Positions 1 through 12,184 of a stretch of DNA of 64,000 nt are shown piece after piece. The notes below the pieces were generated by a model that saw only the letters and a program-made list of their open reading frames with translations, searched no databases and had not been told where the DNA came from. The first letter of the stretch is position 1, and each line of letters begins with the position of its first letter. The stretch lies in contig JANATG010000016.1 of assembly GCA_029449235.1 (NCBI GenBank), positions 558,001 to 622,000 of the forward strand. The letters run 5' to 3'. Made by a program: the position numbers and the translations under genes. This stretch comes from Linnemannia schmuckeri (lineage: Eukaryota > Mortierellomycota > Mortierellomycetes > Mortierellales > Mortierellaceae).

Positions 1-1420
1 CGAACTCTTTGCGGACATGACTACTACTGATTCTCAACTGTCAGACGACGGCGATGAATTCACGGAGCTGAGGGAGTTACGACGGGACTATATTTGGAGC
101 GATAGTCTTGTCCTGCGTCTTGTCGCCTTTAGCCCGGAACTGCAGTCGTTGCATTTGTTTGGATGGTGTGAAGAAGATTCGGAACTCGTTAAGTTGATCA
201 GGAAACTGGATCATCTCAAGACGATGACCATACTGGCAGGAGCATCCAGCTTGTTGCCCCTCGAGGACTTCCGAGCATTGCTCAAGGACATCCCTCTGTC
301 AGTCGAGACCCTGTCTATCGACTGTTCCTTGAAGGGAAATCTTTCCCGCAATAACAACGCCGCTCATTCATCACCACCACCACCATCACCATCACGGACA
401 TCATCGGTACTATCCAAACCCCTCCGTCCTCGAGCGATCAAGTCTTTGTCGCTTCGTGGATCCGCTTTGAACACCGACCCTTCAGTCTGGTCGCCCTTCC
501 TCAGCAAGTGTCATAATCTCCAGTCGTTTTCGGTGTCAGGAGGGATGATGAACTGGAATGTCCACCGAATAGTCGAGATCTTGCAGCGGTATTGTCCTCA
601 GTTGGAGGAGCTGCATCTGAAAGAGGCGGGACGATGTATCACGGATGTGTACTTGGCACAATTCCTGTCAGCATGCGACCACCCAAACGAGGCTTCTTCT
701 GCTGAAGGTGACACAAACGACACAAATTTCAACCCCTTGATCCAATCTCTCTCATTGCACGAACAACAACAACAACAACAGCAACAACAGCAGACAGAGC
801 GACGACCGAGATGGAAGGTGTTTGAAGTGACAGCCCTGCCGGCTATGGGACCCTTGAGCAACGAGACCCTTCTGGCCCATACATCGACACTTGAAAAAGT
901 CATTGTCATGGACGGGAACATTATGGACTCAGACACGCAATACCAGATACTTATCCAGTCTCCGCATCTCGACACATTCAAAGTCTTACCAGATCGAGAA
1001 GGGATATTCGGCATCGATCCCCATCAACTCTTCTCCCCACTGCCTCAAGATATTGTTGTTGCACCATGGGCATGCGAGTCAACACTCCAAACTCTCTGGC
1101 TCGCAATCCGCCCCACAACCCTCACCTCGCAACAACAGCGCCAAGTCATGCGACAACTAGGTCGCCTCCACCAACTCACAGAACTCCGACTCTTCAACGA
1201 ATGCGTCTCGAATTTCAACCTCACAGGTCGTCCAGGATTCACAGACCTCACATTGGCGAATGGATTGGACGAATGGGGCGGGATGAAGGCGTTGAGGAGT
1301 GTGGCGTTGCTGGGGTTTGAGCATTCCTTTGGGGATGTTGAGAAAGAGTGGGTGTTGGAGCAGTGGCCGGTATTGGAGAGTATGGCTGTTGGAAAGGTGG
1401 TTGTCAAGTTAGCAACGTGA
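1..1420 (+). CDS. F-box/LRR-like protein, 3' part (5' end outside window)
   Basis: The frame is open to the left edge: five codons precede the first ATG at 17, so the visible 467 residues are probably the C-terminal part of a larger protein. It shows irregular leucine-rich segments typical of fungal F-box/LRR proteins (LQSLHLFGW near residue 45, PQLEELHLKEAGR near 200, LHQLTELRLFNE near 385). The end, with an ALRSVALLGFEHSFG stretch followed by a W-P-L-E segment, resembles the C-termini of the F-box genes at 3008 and 37249. No F-box is visible because the N-terminus is missing. A run of ten glutamines (nt 766-795) and a Pro/Ser-rich insert (near residue 120) interrupt the repeats. The expected role is a substrate-recognition subunit of an SCF ubiquitin ligase. 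That is inference from the family; the substrate is unknown. Confidence 0.7.
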   Translation, partial: ELFADMTTTDSQLSDDGDEFTELRELRRDYIWSDSLVLRLVAFSPELQSLHLFGWCEEDSELVKLIRKLDHLKTMTILAGASSLLPLEDFRALLKDIPLSVETLSIDCSLKGNLSRNNNAAHSSPPPPSPSRTSSVLSKPLRPRAIKSLSLRGSALNTDPSVWSPFLSKCHNLQSFSVSGGMMNWNVHRIVEILQRYCPQLEELHLKEAGRCITDVYLAQFLSACDHPNEASSAEGDTNDTNFNPLIQSLSLHEQQQQQQQQQQTERRPRWKVFEVTALPAMGPLSNETLLAHTSTLEKVIVMDGNIMDSDTQYQILIQSPHLDTFKVLPDREGIFGIDPHQLFSPLPQDIVVAPWACESTLQTLWLAIRPTTLTSQQQRQVMRQLGRLHQLTELRLFNECVSNFNLTGRPGFTDLTLANGLDEWGGMKALRSVALLGFEHSFGDVEKEWVLEQWPVLESMAVGKVVVKLAT

Positions 1421-3007
1421 GTAGATTGTTCTCAAGAAGAATAAATAAATATGTCTGTGTGTGAAATGGTGGCAAATGACCCACTCGCAAAAAGGAGACA
1501 ATAAATTTCCCCTTGTGGCGATTGGAGCACAAAGAACGAATTGCAGGGAAAGTAGGTCCAAAGGAGAGAGTCGATTCTCTCACTGCCACTCTGTCAAGGT
1601 CAATGAAATGGGTCGATCAGACTTCAGTAATTCCACAGCATCTTTATTTGTTCGTTATCGACACCGACTCGTAACATGGTTCTGCGGCAACATACGTCCT
1701 TATAGATGAGTTGATCGAGAGAGTTCGAGAACGACACATGGTCATCATGTATGGTGTGCTATGCATGCTGGGCTTAGTGTGAGAGAGAAGGAAGGGAAGA
1801 GAGAGTGGGTTTGTAGTGAAGTGTGACGAGTATCGGTGGCGTATACATGACTACAGTGGCAAAACAGGGGAAGGAGGGGAAGGAGGGGAGAATGAAAAGG
1901 CTATGTGCACCAGCCGGCCCGCCAATATCCAATGCGTTTTGCGTCCATCTACCCAAAAGGGTTGAAAGGCGTGACGGTGATTTGTGCGCGGGACCCTGGA
2001 TTGGAAAAAGAAGCAGGAGAGCAATGTTCGTGGTTTGTGAGTGGTGCGTGTTTGAGAGAGAAGGGGGGCCGTGTCACTGCCACATGTTGGCTTATTTCTC
2101 TCTCTTTGTGTCGTATGGGGTGTATGACATGATATGGCATAGGTTCCCGCGGTAGATGTGGTAAAAAGGCCGAGGCGATGGCAAGTGTTAAGCAAACAAC
2201 ACAGAGGCATATGTATTCTTATGAACAATCATGGCGCAGCGAGATCCTTCCTTCATGTATGAGTCTTTGTTTGTGTGTGCGTTCATCTCACTCTTGTCTT
2301 GTCAATCAACAGGTAGATTACACTGTCTGCAAAATCTCTCTTTGTGACCCTCTGTCTCCTTCGACAGTGTGTGTGTGTCGATGTGTGTGTCGATGTGTGT
2401 GTATTGGCTGCGGTTGCATATGTTATTTTCCCGCTTTTGCAGCATTGTGCTAGTGCCCCTTTCTTGTTCTTCTCCAAACTTCTTTTCCTTCTTCCCCCTC
2501 CTCCCTCTCGCTCGCCCCTTTCCCTCTTTTTTCTTCTTTTTAACCCTCCTCCCCCTTCCCCTTCTTCACTCACTCCTCCCCTCCTTCTATTCTCGTTCTA
2601 TTTTTTTTATCTGTTCACTCCACACTCATCCCATTCCACTTCTACACACTCATACCTCTTCTACTTCCTTTCCTTTTCCCCTTTCATTCATTCCTTCATT
2701 GGTGAACAGTCCACCTGACTGCTTACGTTACTTTTTACTGTCTCCGACCACACCCACGCACAACTCTATTTCACACGACAAAGACAAGACAAACGAGCGA
2801 GCAGCATACTCAAATAGACAGCGAGAGAGCACAAGGGCACGCAAGAGCATCACCAGGACAAGGAGCAAGGAACACTACGGCTTCTGCTACTATTATAACA
2901 GCAACGACAGGACAACAGAAAAACGACTGACTGGGTTGGCATCAACAGTCTAACAACTACAACACCGCCATCAACATCCACTCAATTACACATCGCAGCA
3001 ACAAACA
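1421..3007. other. Intergenic region with promoter of the 3008 gene
   Basis: I see no supportable gene here. The right part (about 2440-2720) is strongly pyrimidine-rich on the plus strand and gives way to A/C-rich sequence just before the ATG at 3008, the usual look of a promoter and 5' leader in this window. A short GTGTGTCGAT-type repeat lies at about 2368-2402. Many short ORFs here are low-complexity and overlap on both strands. Confidence 0.5.
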
Positions 3008-5236
3008 ATGTCGGTCTTGGAGAGCTTCTTCAGGAATGACCTGCTCATTTCCTTCCTGCGACAGTACCTTCGAGCAGAGGATGTCTATGCCTGCACTTTG
3101 GTCTGCAAGCAGTGGCACGACCAATTCGAGCCCTATATCTGGTCGACTGTCGAACTCACCCACCCGGCTATGATCAAGAACCACTCCTTCCCACGGCCCC
3201 TTCGTGCCGCCTTCTCCACCCACGGTGACAAAATCAAGGCCCTCCTCACTGACGACAGCGCCAACCCTTCGAAGATTGCTGAGCACTGTCATAACATCAT
3301 CGACTTTTGTGCCGTCACCGACCGCTACTCTGTCGAGAACAAGGACCAGGAATCGGATGCTATCCTCAAGATCCTCGACCTTAACCCAAAACTCACTCGA
3401 CTGCGACTTGAAGGGTTGCAGTTCTCGGAGGGCGACCTTGGTTCGGGACTTGCGGTTGCATTGACCAGTCTGGAGCATCTCGCTTATTTCACCCTTATCT
3501 GCGCTAAAGAGTGCACCATCTCTATCGCCAACCTTCAGCTCATTCTCGCCTCTTGCCCAATCAACCTTCAGGAATTGACTCTTTCTATCCCGTCGCCACC
3601 TCCCAAGGAAGAAGCACCCAACACCAACAATAACAACAATAACAACAATAACGCGGTAGCCAACGATAATGCCAATGGTAATGAAGCAGATGCAGACGCC
3701 AACCCTAATGGAGTCGCAGCAGCAGCAGCAGAGGCCACCGCCGCAGCAGCCGTTGCAGCCGCAGTCGGCGTCGAACCACCCAACCCATCTCTCGAACGTC
3801 TCCTCAACCTTCAAAAAGAAATCGAAATCTCGACCCGCAATCCGATGCCCTTCCTCAAGACGCTCTGGTTCCAGGGTGACTTCCGCGACGACGACAAGCC
3901 CCTCTTGATCCCTTTTATTGCTCGCTGCTCCAACCTCGAAACCCTCATAGTGCCCATGGTCCTGGAGGAACCCTCGGACGTCCTTGCAACGACCATCAGG
4001 AAATACTGTCCAAAGCTCCGCAATCTCGAAATTGGACCAACCAACTTTTCAGACGAGTATGTTGCTGGACTTATCAGCTCCGCTGCGCGACTGGAACAGC
4101 TGACGTTGCACCATATCCCGCACCTCCAGGCCAGTTCTGCGATCGCCATTGCCCAGCATGCCGACTCTCTACAGCGTTTGATACTTGACTATGACACACG
4201 TATCCAGAGTGCCGATATTCAAACCATTTTGACCTCATGCAGGGCTTTGCAGGTGTTCCAGATCCGAGTCGATAACATTTCTCATAAGAGCCCTCGTCTG
4301 GAAATCAAGGATTTGGTCAGTGCACCCTGGACGGCACTCAAGTTGCGAGAGCTGGAGCTGGTCATCGGATCTGACTTCGGCGACCAGGACGACATTATTG
4401 CTGCCGTGGAAGAAGTCTTGACGGACGAGTCTGAGAGCAGGGTCAGCAGCAGCAGCGACTCGTCTAATGTTGCGACCACTAGTGGCGATACGAGCATTAC
4501 TGCCACGGCCAACGAGAATGCAACTGTTGTTGCAGCAACCGCGACCAGCGACACAACCAGTACAGCGTCGACCAGCGCCGATAACAGTACCCTCAGCGTC
4601 TCCACAACTACTGTCAGCACCATGTGCGCGAGTACGGAAGAGAGTAAAGAGAAGCAAGAGTGCAAGGATGAGGATTTCAAGGATCTGGAACTGACGATCA
4701 AGAACTTGAAGATTCAGGAGTTGCCACCGGTAACCAAGGTTATTGCCCCGCCAGCAGTAACCAAGGCTGTGGTCGACCGCACTGCCATGGTCGAGCAAGT
4801 GTACAAGCAATTGGGAGCTCTTACCCAGTTGTATTCTCTCACTCTCGGCTGGGTTCCCGTCGTCCCTTCTCCCACCGCCACAACTACCGATACGACAGAG
4901 TCAAAAACAACGACATCGTCATCTACATCAACATTCAAGAACAGCAACACAGATACAGCAGCGCTGGATTTCACGTTGGCGTCGGGTCTTGGCCACCTTA
5001 AAACGATGACGCGGCTGGCAGAGCTGGATTTGAGTCTCATGCTGCAGCACAAGGTTGGGCAGGACGAGATTCGGTGGATGTATGAGACTTGGCCACGGTG
5101 GTATCTGTTCTACGGCTACGTCCCCCGGGAATCGACATTTGAGCCGTACCAATTTGTGAGGGACGCTGGGTCGCAGCCGGGGATGGAGCATATCCGGTGG
5201 TTGAAGGAGAAGCGGCCTGATATGAAGTTGCGCTAG
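3008..5236 (+). CDS. F-box protein with LRR-like repeats
   Basis: Intronless frame of 742 residues. The N-terminus (about 8-50) fits an F-box: a hydrophobic helix, then an AEDVYACTLVCKQWHD core and a PYIWSTVELTHP end. Downstream are irregular LRR-like segments (PKLTRLRLEGLQF, PINLQELTLSIPSP, SNLETLIVPMVLE, ARLEQLTLHHIPHL). Two long low-complexity inserts interrupt them: an Asn run and an Ala-rich stretch (about 205-260), and a Ser/Thr/Ala-rich stretch (about 480-550). The F-box would bind Skp1 and the repeats would select substrates of an SCF ligase. The ATG at 3008 directly precedes the F-box and follows an A/C-rich leader. It converges on the coiled-coil gene ending at 5466. Confidence 0.85.
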   Translation: MSVLESFFRNDLLISFLRQYLRAEDVYACTLVCKQWHDQFEPYIWSTVELTHPAMIKNHSFPRPLRAAFSTHGDKIKALLTDDSANPSKIAEHCHNIIDFCAVTDRYSVENKDQESDAILKILDLNPKLTRLRLEGLQFSEGDLGSGLAVALTSLEHLAYFTLICAKECTISIANLQLILASCPINLQELTLSIPSPPPKEEAPNTNNNNNNNNNAVANDNANGNEADADANPNGVAAAAAEATAAAAVAAAVGVEPPNPSLERLLNLQKEIEISTRNPMPFLKTLWFQGDFRDDDKPLLIPFIARCSNLETLIVPMVLEEPSDVLATTIRKYCPKLRNLEIGPTNFSDEYVAGLISSAARLEQLTLHHIPHLQASSAIAIAQHADSLQRLILDYDTRIQSADIQTILTSCRALQVFQIRVDNISHKSPRLEIKDLVSAPWTALKLRELELVIGSDFGDQDDIIAAVEEVLTDESESRVSSSSDSSNVATTSGDTSITATANENATVVAATATSDTTSTASTSADNSTLSVSTTTVSTMCASTEESKEKQECKDEDFKDLELTIKNLKIQELPPVTKVIAPPAVTKAVVDRTAMVEQVYKQLGALTQLYSLTLGWVPVVPSPTATTTDTTESKTTTSSSTSTFKNSNTDTAALDFTLASGLGHLKTMTRLAELDLSLMLQHKVGQDEIRWMYETWPRWYLFYGYVPRESTFEPYQFVRDAGSQPGMEHIRWLKEKRPDMKLR

Positions 5237-5465
5237 GTTTGGACGGGAGAATGGCACATGGAAATGGTGGAATGAAAGAGGCACTTTGGGCTTGCATGGC
5301 TGGAATATCTAGATAGTGTCATTTTTGCAACGCACAAATACTGATGCATTCAGCACACAAAAACAACAATAAATACGATACCCACACACAAACTCCCTCA
5401 TTTCAGTTATTCTTGACATTGCTTTTGTATTCGTGTTGATAAATAATGAAAATATCAAAACTAAA

Positions 5466-8400
5466 TTAGTGAGCAGCCACGGTAGTTGCGGAACCTTCAG
5501 TGATAGCGCCCGCACTGGCTGTAGAGGCAGTATTGGCACCAGCGACAGTGGTAGTATTTTCGGTGTGCTCCAAGAACGCGCCACTATCCATCCTCGTCCT
5601 CGTGGTCGTCGCCGTCTCCTTCCTGGCCTCTATCGCAACCCTTTTGGCCTCCTTCGTCTTTTCCCTCAACATCTCCTCCAACTCCTCAATCATAGCATCC
5701 TTCTTCTCAACCTCCCTCTGCAACATGACCTTCGCATTCTCCAAGCTCTGAACCTGCCCCCGGAGGTTCTCAAGATGCGCCTGAGCGTTGGCGTCGTCCT
5801 TGTCGCGCTGTGTAACGACACCCTTCAACAACCTCACTTCCTTCTCCAGTTTGGTAATCGTAAGCGTCAACATGTCGCAATGCGCAATCGCGTTTTGTTT
5901 CCAGGCTACCAATGCCTTCATTTGCCCCTCCATTTCCATCTCAGGCTGATGATCATCCGAAATCTGGCTCTCAAGAGCACCCTTGGCGAGGACGGATTCC
6001 TCGATTTCCGAGGCGCGTCGTTGGTGGTCGGTGAGGAGTTCGGAACGGGACTGGGAGACGACGGTGTTGAGGCGTCCAATTTCGTGTGTCTGTTCCGTGC
6101 TTATTTTTTGAAGAGCGAGGATTCGAGATTCGTTTTTGAGTAGGAGGGTTGTTTCTCTTTCGATCTCTTTCGTCAGTTCCTCTACCTAAGTACATGTCAG
6201 TTGCCAAAGAAAATAGGCGACAATTAGAAACGTTCCCATGTAACGACATATTAATTAATTAGAAAGACGTAACAGACGCAAAAAAAAAAAAAAAAAAAAA
6301 AAAAAAAGATAAATCGTACCTTGGCGAGCTCGTTCTGTGCAAGGGAAGAAAGCTGCTTCTGCAACTCCAAAATAACATCCTCCTTGACTCGGATCTGTTC
6401 TTTCGCCTCTTTCTCAGTATCCTTCAACTGCTCCCTCAACTCAGCCACCAGCGCAGAAAGATCCTTGGCTGATTTGTCTGCAACCCTCTGGGACTCTTGT
6501 TGAAGCTGTAAAACTTGACCCTCGAGGCGGTAGGCGCGTTCGGCGTGCTTGGACATGTTGGCGATAACGCTGTCCAACTCTTCTGCGTGCCGGTCCTTGG
6601 TCTCGATCAGGCGCTCGAGTTTCTGGATCTCGTCGGTAAGGGCAGAGTTCTGGGACTGCACCTGGCCAAGGCGCTGGGCGTTAGACTTGTCGTGCTGTTT
6701 GAGCTCTGCATTCTTGCCCTTGAGCTGCTGACGGAGGGCCGTGACTTCCATCCGGAGCGTCCCCGCGGTCGACTTGATTTTCGCCAGATCCTTGCTGGCC
6801 TTCTCCCTCAACTTTTCGGCTGCCAGATCATGCGTGGCCATCTCCGCCTGGAGTGCAGAAACCTCCCTCTGTAACTGTGCAATCTTCGACTCATCCGTCG
6901 CATTCTCGCTCTGGAGCGCCTGGATCTCAGACTGCTTCTCATTCAACTTTTTCTGGAGGAGGTTCACAGTCTCCTCAAGCTGCTGCGATTCCATGGCACA
7001 GTCTTCGTGGCTCATCAGCGCATTCTCCAGATCGGTTTCGTGCTTCTCATGAATGTTGACTTGATCGCGAAGATCGTGGACTTCCACTTCAAGGGTCGCA
7101 GCACGATCACGGTAGCCGACCAGTCCGTCGACAGCAGATTGGGCCTTGCGAAGCATATCCTCCGCCTCCAAAATCTCCTGTGTCAGCGATGCGACTTCTC
7201 CAGTTAACTTCTCGACCTTGATATGATCCTTGTTCAACGATCGGTTCTCCTTCTTCAATCCTTTCAGTGTCACCTCGCGCTCTGACAACCGTGTGCGAAG
7301 ATTCTTGAGCTGTGCAGAGAGGGTGAGCACCTTGGCGTGTTCACCCTCGAGGCGGTGGATTTGTACCCGACAGGCCTTCAGTTCCTTCTCATTCTCTTGC
7401 ATACCTTCCTTCAAAGCCACCAACTCGAGTATCAGCTCCTGCGTTTTTTTGGACTGTGTGGCGTTGGCGTTTTCCAGTCCCTTGATCGGGCTCTGGACGG
7501 TCTTCGAGCCCGACTCACGGGGCTTGTGGGTTGCTGACTTGGTCTTAGCCTGGTGCGAGGTGGTATCACCGTCGTTGTTAACGGCGCTGCGGGGCACTGA
7601 ACCACGACGCTTGGTGACTGTTGGCTTTGTGGTAGTACTGGCTGCGGCACTAGAGGAAGATGCTTCGTGGGAGGTGGCGCCAGCAGTCGAGTGGGCCGAC
7701 TTCTTCGCAACTTTGTGAGATGCTAACGGCGATGTCGCCTGGGGAAGGGCACCAGAGTCGGAAGCGTGGGGGGCAGGGGCGGACTCCTCGGAATCCTCAT
7801 AGCGGATATGGTGGTGATCACGACCATCAGCCTCAATGATATGATGATCGACACCGTCCAACGAGTGCTTGCGACGGGTATGGTCGACATGAATCACCAA
7901 TGGCGCAGGACCAGTGCGTGAATTGGTATGAGCCGACGACAAGGAGGAGGATGGTTTTGTAGTAGAGGCTCGACGCTCGCGACGCTCACGAGGCTGAGCA
8001 GCAGGTGCAGCATCATGGTGACCAGACGCTGCATCAGGGAGGACACCGTGATGGACTTGATGGCCGTCGCGCAGGGTGTAAACATCACTATTCGCATCCA
8101 CATCCATCATCTCCCCACTAGCACCATGCGTCGTGGACTTTTCAAAATCCTCAAAAAAGATATGATGGTGGTCACGCCCATCCTGCTCGACAAGATGATG
8201 TTCCTTCCCGTCGAGGGCATGCCCACCGTGGAAACCTTCATCGTTGGTCTCGATGCTCGTTAGCACCCCTCCATCACTCGTCGTCTTCACATCTTTCTCC
8301 TCATCTTCAGCGCCAATAGACGTATTCTTCTTCTTAGTACGGGTAGGAGTGTCCTTGGTGACAGAGTGGCGACGTCGAGTGAGCGGGGTGGTGGGGGAGG

Positions 8401-8506
8401 AGGGGCGCTTCTTTTTGGGGACGGGTTTGGAGTCGCCCATAGATCTTGCCGAGGGGGCCGTTGAGCGTGTTTGGGCGGTGGCTCTGCTGCGCGTTGCGTA
8501 AGCCAT
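5466..8506 (-). CDS. Large coiled-coil protein with duplicated His-rich motif (two exons)
   Basis: Exon 1 runs 8506-6320 and exon 2 6185-5466; the intron 6319-6186 begins GTACGA and ends TTAG. Phase 0 joins ...NELAK to VEELTKEIE..., giving 968 residues. I chose ATG 8506 (MAYATRSRAT) over the in-frame ATG at 8674 because the upstream stretch looks like leader sequence. The basic Ser/Thr/Pro-rich N-terminus (1-60) is followed by two copies of a motif HHxxExDGRDHHHIxxED (about 98-124 and 216-242). From about 355 to 930 it is almost continuous heptad coiled coil, as in cytoskeletal, tethering or septation scaffolds. The last 40 residues are Ala/Thr-rich. The intron contains a 27-base A run on the plus strand. 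I do not recognise a named family; a structural or tethering role is inference. Confidence 0.8.
6186..6319 (-). other. Intron of the coiled-coil gene with 27-base homopolymer
   Basis: Read on the minus strand the intron starts GTACGA and ends CTTAG. Plus-strand bases 6281-6307 are an uninterrupted A run, so the pre-mRNA carries a long U run. The coding frame ends a few codons inside the intron, which supports splicing. Confidence 0.75.
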
Positions 8507-10076
8507 TATTGTTTTGCTCTCGGTGGTGTTGGAAGCTGTTTTAGGAGTTGGTGATAGATGGTGTTGATGATGCTGAAGCGATAGGCGGTGGATCTGTTCA
8601 TTTGGCACATAGAAGAATGTAGCATGGTCAGGGGAACGTATCTCATGTATATTTGCAACTGTATGTTTTTTCACTTTATGAGGATTCCTGTTTTCTTACA
8701 CAGACTTGTCGGCGTTACCGTAGAGACTGAGCTGAGTGGTATCTAAGTAGCAAAAAAAGCTGTGTTAGAGGGAGACATAGAGAGAGGTTTGTTAAGAGAT
8801 GATACCGCTTGCATAGAGATGATTGCAGCTGTGTGCGTGTGTACCTTTGTTTGACAGCGTTTGTTTTTGAAGTGGATTGACTGTGTTGAGTGCGACCAAG
8901 AGGAAGGATGAGTGGGCGAGGGAAGATATTTACAAGACGACGTGGGTTGACTTGAGATGAAGATGTAATATGTACAAAGTGGGTGATTGTCGGTAAGTGA
9001 CAAAAAAAGGTGTGCGTGTATGAGTATGTGTTTGAGCGAAAGGAAAATGAGAGTCAAAAGACGACAAAGAACAAAAATCAGGAAGGAAATTTTTAGCGCG
9101 AAAAAATTTTCGTGTCCAGAACACGTTCCATGAGGAACGCCACCAAAAAGGAGACGATAGAAATTAGTAGTTCCTGCAACACGCTTGACTGGCTTTGTTG
9201 GTTTCACTGCCTTATATGTCGTTTCTGTAACGTGCTACTTTGTTCTTGACCTTTTTTTGGCAATGCATGACTTGGCAGGTTCATGGAAACGGAATCAACA
9301 TCAGATCCGAAAGCACATCCTATTTTTCTGGTGTGACTAGAGAGGCGATTACTGCGTTCTTTTTTGAACATAACCTTACAGCGATAGACGTTGAAAAAGA
9401 TCTTTATTATGATTACTCAGTACTACTTACTGCACCGCCCTTGTCTCTCAGTCGTGGACACCATTGTTTCGAAGTGTATATCCGAAACAGTGGCAAGACA
9501 AAAAAAAATCAAGGGCATGTTAGCATGCGCATTATCATCATGCACAAAAAGAAAACAACAAAGCAAAAACTAAAGGAAAAAAAAACAACTTCAAATAGTT
9601 CGTGTGAGGTGGACGACAGCAAGTTTTCTGTAAGCCCAAGGAAACGACTTGATAAGGCCATAATCCCCGTAAGTGAGAAAGGTGACTGACAGAGCTACTG
9701 AGAACTCACCGCTGCATCTCCTGCTGTTAGGTTCAATCCCGGCTACTGAGAACTCACCGGGGTTTACTTGCTCAACTGATTGGCAGAAAGTGGCACAAGT
9801 CGCCCTTACTTTCCGTGCTCCCTGCTGTCGAGGTAGACCACACCACTGAGAGGATAAATGAAGCGCTGCTGCCATGAGTTTCTGAGAGACGCTGCACATC
9901 CGCTGTGCCAAGAGTGGGGGCATCACTCTTTCTCAGAAAGCAGCTCGAGGCGGCAAACTCTCCAAAGAAAAACAAAGGTGAGGAAAAAGTGGAGGCAAGG
10001 AGGTGGGAGGGAGTAAAGAGGAATATAAAGGAATGAAAGGGGGGAGAGAAGGGTAATTGACCGTACCCTTGTGTCC
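8507..10076. other. Intergenic, no supportable gene
   Basis: The part near 8507-8760 is probably the leader and promoter of the coiled-coil gene. A 149-codon frame at 9240-9689 is low-complexity and not protein-like. A short direct repeat, TACTGAGAACTCACCG, occurs at about 9697 and 9743. Otherwise I see nothing in it. Confidence 0.4.
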
Positions 10077-10078
10077 TA

Positions 10079-10165
10079 CGCTCCATTTTGCAGAAAAATA
10101 CACTTTTCATAGGATAAAATGGATCTTTTTACTGAATTAAAAATATAAGGGGGTGTTATTCAGTC
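10079..10165 (+). repeat. Left terminal inverted repeat of the pogo-like element
   Basis: 87 bp that matches the reverse complement of 12185-12271 except at five positions. It is flanked on its outer side by TA. Confidence 0.9.
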
Positions 10166-10255
10166 CGTTGTGATGGCTAGCTTTACCTTATATCCTTGCA
10201 AAGTTTACCTTTATCTACATCAACAGCGCTGGCTTTTTTGTTCCATATTACCCAT

Positions 10256-12180
10256 ATGCCAAAAAACAAAGGACTCCGCAACAGCGCCAGTACACGTCCG
10301 CGAGGCTTCCCTCTCTCGGACATCACATCTATGATTAACCAACTCAAGGATGGCGACTCAGCACCAACGGAAGAAGTGCAGGCGCTGGACTACTACTTAC
10401 TATTGGCTAAAGCTCGGGCTGGTGCCGACAAAGTCATCGAACAACAACCTCAAAAACCAGCCAGACCGAAACGTCATAAAGGCGAGACAGGCGAAGGATA
10501 TACTCTAAGGCGTCGGACGGAGCTGGTCGAGATCTTTCGCTATCTCAGTAGGAGTACAGACGTGAAGGTTACACCTGACAAGTTCCATGTGTTCGTACAC
10601 CTCCCCGTCTCCAGAAAGTCGATCATCCAGTGGAACAAGGACTTTGACAAGATTTGTTTTGATGTGGCGCATGGCTGAGGCGACAAATGTACGCTATCAA
10701 CAAATCCAACCGATCTGATACAATACATACTGGACAAAACTGTCTACGAGTGGCTGTTGGAGGTCCGAAAGAAAAATGGTGTTGTCAGTGGTCTTCAGCT
10801 TGAGGCCGCAGCCGGTTCTGTTCTTTACATTCTTACGGACTTCATTTACAGCTTCGACGATATCCCTCATGGTTGTACAATCTTCTTTACGATGTCGTGG
10901 CATTCGAAGATGACACAGGAATGCGGTATCGCCTATTGCAGTCTCAAAGGAGAAGCAGGATCTGTCGACAAAGACGCCATTGCAGAAAGGGTGAACGAAA
11001 TCCGCAAGATATGCTCTAACTTCGAGCCCGATGACATCTATAACTGCGATGAGACTGGCATGTACCTCAGGGAGCTTTCCACACGCTCCTACACCACGGA
11101 GGAGCTCGCGAGCGGTGCCAAACCAGAGCGGGGAACCGCGAATCGAGTGTCTGTTCTCCTCTGTGTCAACGCCACTGGATCTTCGCTTGTCCGAGCGGCA
11201 ACGATAGAGGCTTTGAGACCCCTTGTCATGGGTAAGGCTTCAAACATGTTGTATCTTTGTTTTAAAAAAATGGAAATTAATTGTCAATTAATTTCCCTGT
11301 CTTGTTTCTTGTTATTCTAGGCGCGCATCTTGCTCGAGGTATCCAGCAATGTCCTGAAGTCCCTATCACCTCGCTAAAACACGCAAGTGGATACATGACT
11401 TGGGATCTATTCAAGGGCTGGCTTCATTCTCTCGATGAAACACTCACCAACAGGAGTCTTCTGCTTATCGACTCATGTGGAGCGCACGGCAAACCTAGCG
11501 ACAAAAACCCACTTACAGGAGAGACGTGGAAACATCTTCAGATCGAACGTCTTCCACCTCATTCGACATCTGTCATCCAACCTTTGGATCAAGGAATAAT
11601 CTGCGTTTTCAAACGACAATACCTCGAGATGCTCAGAAACAAAGCAGTTGCGCAAAAGTTCGCCACTGGAAAGAGGATTACCAACGGCGAGGCATAGTCG
11701 CTTATTCCATACGCGTGGTCTCATGTCAAGGCTACGACAGTGAGACATTGTTTTTGTAAAGCAGGAGTCCTCTCGAAGGCACAAGTTGACTGGCTGGAGC
11801 AAAACTCGTTGAACGTGGAAGAGCAAACACCACTGTATCCACCTATAGTAGATGCAGACACAAGTCAAGTCAAGAAGCGCTATGTGCGCTTAGTAGCTTC
11901 GGTCATGGACGGAGACAAGATTCGGTTTTCGCTCGCCAAGAATCAAAAGGATGCCCAGGATATGGTAGAGGAGATCAAGCAGAAGGTGCTCGGCAAGATC
12001 GCCAAGATATACGGCTCGCGAGAGAGAAGTTCGTCCATTGAGCGCGATGCTGTCGAGTCGTTCAAGTCCAAGCACGGGGAGGAACCTGTGGCGGCTATGC
12101 TGGTCGAGATGCTTGAGGATGAAGCTGCATTTGACCGAAAGGTAGCACGACATGTGATTCGTAAATCCAAGCAGAGATAA
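10256..12180 (+). pseudogene. DDE_1 (pogo/Fot1/jerky-like) transposase, interrupted by two stop codons
   Basis: One continuous frame encodes a transposase of about 611 codons starting at ATG 10256 (MPKNKGLRNS). An 89-bp intron lies at 11232-11320 (GTAAGG...CTAG), joining CTTGTCATGG to GCGCGCATC. Two in-frame stops, TGA at 10676 and TAG at 11695, break it, and protein similarity continues through both. The acidic catalytic positions of the DDE_1 family are visible: YNCDETG near the middle, LLLIDSCGAHG, and STSVIQPLDQGI. An N-terminal DNA-binding region lies near RKSIIQWNKDFDKI. The C-terminal tail is charged and helical. As it stands it cannot make a full transposase; readthrough or extra introns are less likely explanations. 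Confidence 0.85.
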
Positions 12181-12184
12181 TCTC

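Noticed and set aside
9240..9689. 149-residue plus-strand frame
   Set aside because: Lys/Ser-rich low-complexity end, no family resemblance and no typical leader.
9690..9765. Possible tRNA (GGTTCAATCCC resembles a B box)
   Set aside because: The T stem does not pair and no acceptor or anticodon stem can be built around it.
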